Of a DNA stretch of 61,810 nucleotides, positions 61,493 through 61,810 are shown piece by piece (position 1 is the first letter of the stretch; every line of letters begins with the position of its first letter). The DNA is taken from the NCBI GenBank assembly GCA_964236495.1, contig CAXSBR010000018.1:1-61810 (forward strand), given 5' to 3'. This DNA comes from CAXSBR01 sp964236495. Its GTDB lineage: Bacteria > Actinomycetota > Actinomycetes > Mycobacteriales > Jatrophihabitantaceae. Made by a program: the position numbers and the translations under genes. The notes beneath the pieces were generated by a model. That model had not been told where the DNA came from. It saw nothing but the letters and a program-made list of their open reading frames with translations, and ran no database searches.

Positions 61493-61810
61493 GTCGGGCC
61501 GTCAGACGTGCCGCGCTCGGTGGTGTCACCGCTTGATCGGACCGTCGGATTCGCCTCGAAGTCGGTGATGTCACTGTGCGTCGGGCCGTCGGATTCGCCT
61601 CGAAGTCGGTCATGTCCCCGCTTGGTCGAGTGATCACGTTCGCCTCGAGCTCGGTGATGTCGCCGTGTGGGCGGAGCGCCAGGTTGGGCTCAGGCTGGGT
61701 GCCGTAACTACGTCCGGTGGGGCCGGTCCAGGTCGCTGTTGCGTCGCTGTCGAGCTGGTAGGTCCAGATCCGCTCTGTTTTGAGGCGGTGGTGGCGGCGG
61801 CAGAGGGCGG
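61493..61810 (-). CDS. HNH endonuclease / DUF222 (13E12-like) protein, C-terminal part only, frameshifted tail
   Basis: Entering from the right edge, the frame reads LCRRHHRLKTERIWTYQLDS, then WTGPTGRSYGTQPEPNLALR, the end of the HNH motif and tail of DUF222/13E12 proteins. The last part is a 15-residue repeat (GDITELEANVITRPS, GDMTDFEANPTARR). A unit of 44 instead of 45 bp shifts the frame. Restoring one base gives SDITDFEANPTVRSS and a stop at 61493; as written the frame runs to 61242, overlapping the serine hydrolase gene end. The N-terminal part is outside the window. Confidence 0.75.

Overview
The window is a 61.8-kb piece of a high-GC actinobacterial chromosome. The evidence is a WhiB regulator, the prfB-ftsE-ftsX-smpB-ssrA neighbourhood, fbiA and an fbiB-type gene for coenzyme F420, an F420-type luciferase-like oxidoreductase, a DUF222/HNH protein at the right edge, and many GTG or TTG starts. 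The style (sedolisin peptidases, secreted proteins ending in 'TPARVVDTR' repeats, a MauE-DsbA fusion) would suit Jatrophihabitans or other Frankiales-like organisms, but that placement is inference.

Layout. 1-60: probable end of an IS21-like element that cuts a malic enzyme gene. 0.7-14.9 kb: accessory metabolism, with SDR oxidoreductases, a tautomerase, an AraC regulator, two tandem lipases, a TIM-barrel epimerase, alpha/beta hydrolases, an LLM flavin oxidoreductase, and an MFS exporter divergent from a MarR regulator. 15.1-22.7 kb: one long minus-strand run of TetR, YceI, SDR, ABC ATPase, FtsX-type permease, histidine kinase and response regulator, resembling a Bce-like stress-sensing and efflux module; a frameshifted MMPL transporter diverges from it. 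25-37.5 kb: nitronate monooxygenase, TetR regulators, an MFS exporter, a sedolisin coupled to a DUF4232 protein, several decayed genes, and a large repeat-bearing secreted protein containing an assembly gap. 37.6-42.9 kb: a gene-poor, decayed stretch bounded by a dead tRNA-Ala copy and the intact tRNA-Ala, holding wrecked AbiE toxin-antitoxin, dienelactone hydrolase and zinc-ribbon genes among three intact genes. 43.1-61.8 kb: mostly conserved core, with HU, MauE-DsbA, F420-dependent oxidoreductase, a pro-kumamolisin peptidase, tmRNA, smpB, ftsX, ftsE, a DUF4331/Tat/His-rich trio, prfB, whiB, fbiA and a CofE-NUDIX fusion, a serine hydrolase and the edge of an HNH gene.

How genes work together. 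tmRNA and SmpB form the ribosome-rescue pair. FtsE and FtsX form the divisome ABC complex. FbiA and the CofE half of FbiB build F420, which the oxidoreductase at 45.6 kb probably uses. The ABC transporter and two-component system at 15-20 kb are translationally coupled and probably sense and respond to envelope stress. Many regulators sit beside clear inverted-repeat operators (MarR at 14.43 kb, a 27.28-kb palindrome, TetR at 36.8 kb).

Most notable: the NUDIX domain replacing the nitroreductase half of FbiB; the uncharacterised Tat/DUF4331/His-rich trio wedged between prfB and ftsE; the duplicated tRNA-Ala locus bounding a graveyard region; and a 23-codon leader ORF under a perfect palindrome. 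No CRISPR array, rRNA, intact transposase or integrase gene was seen.
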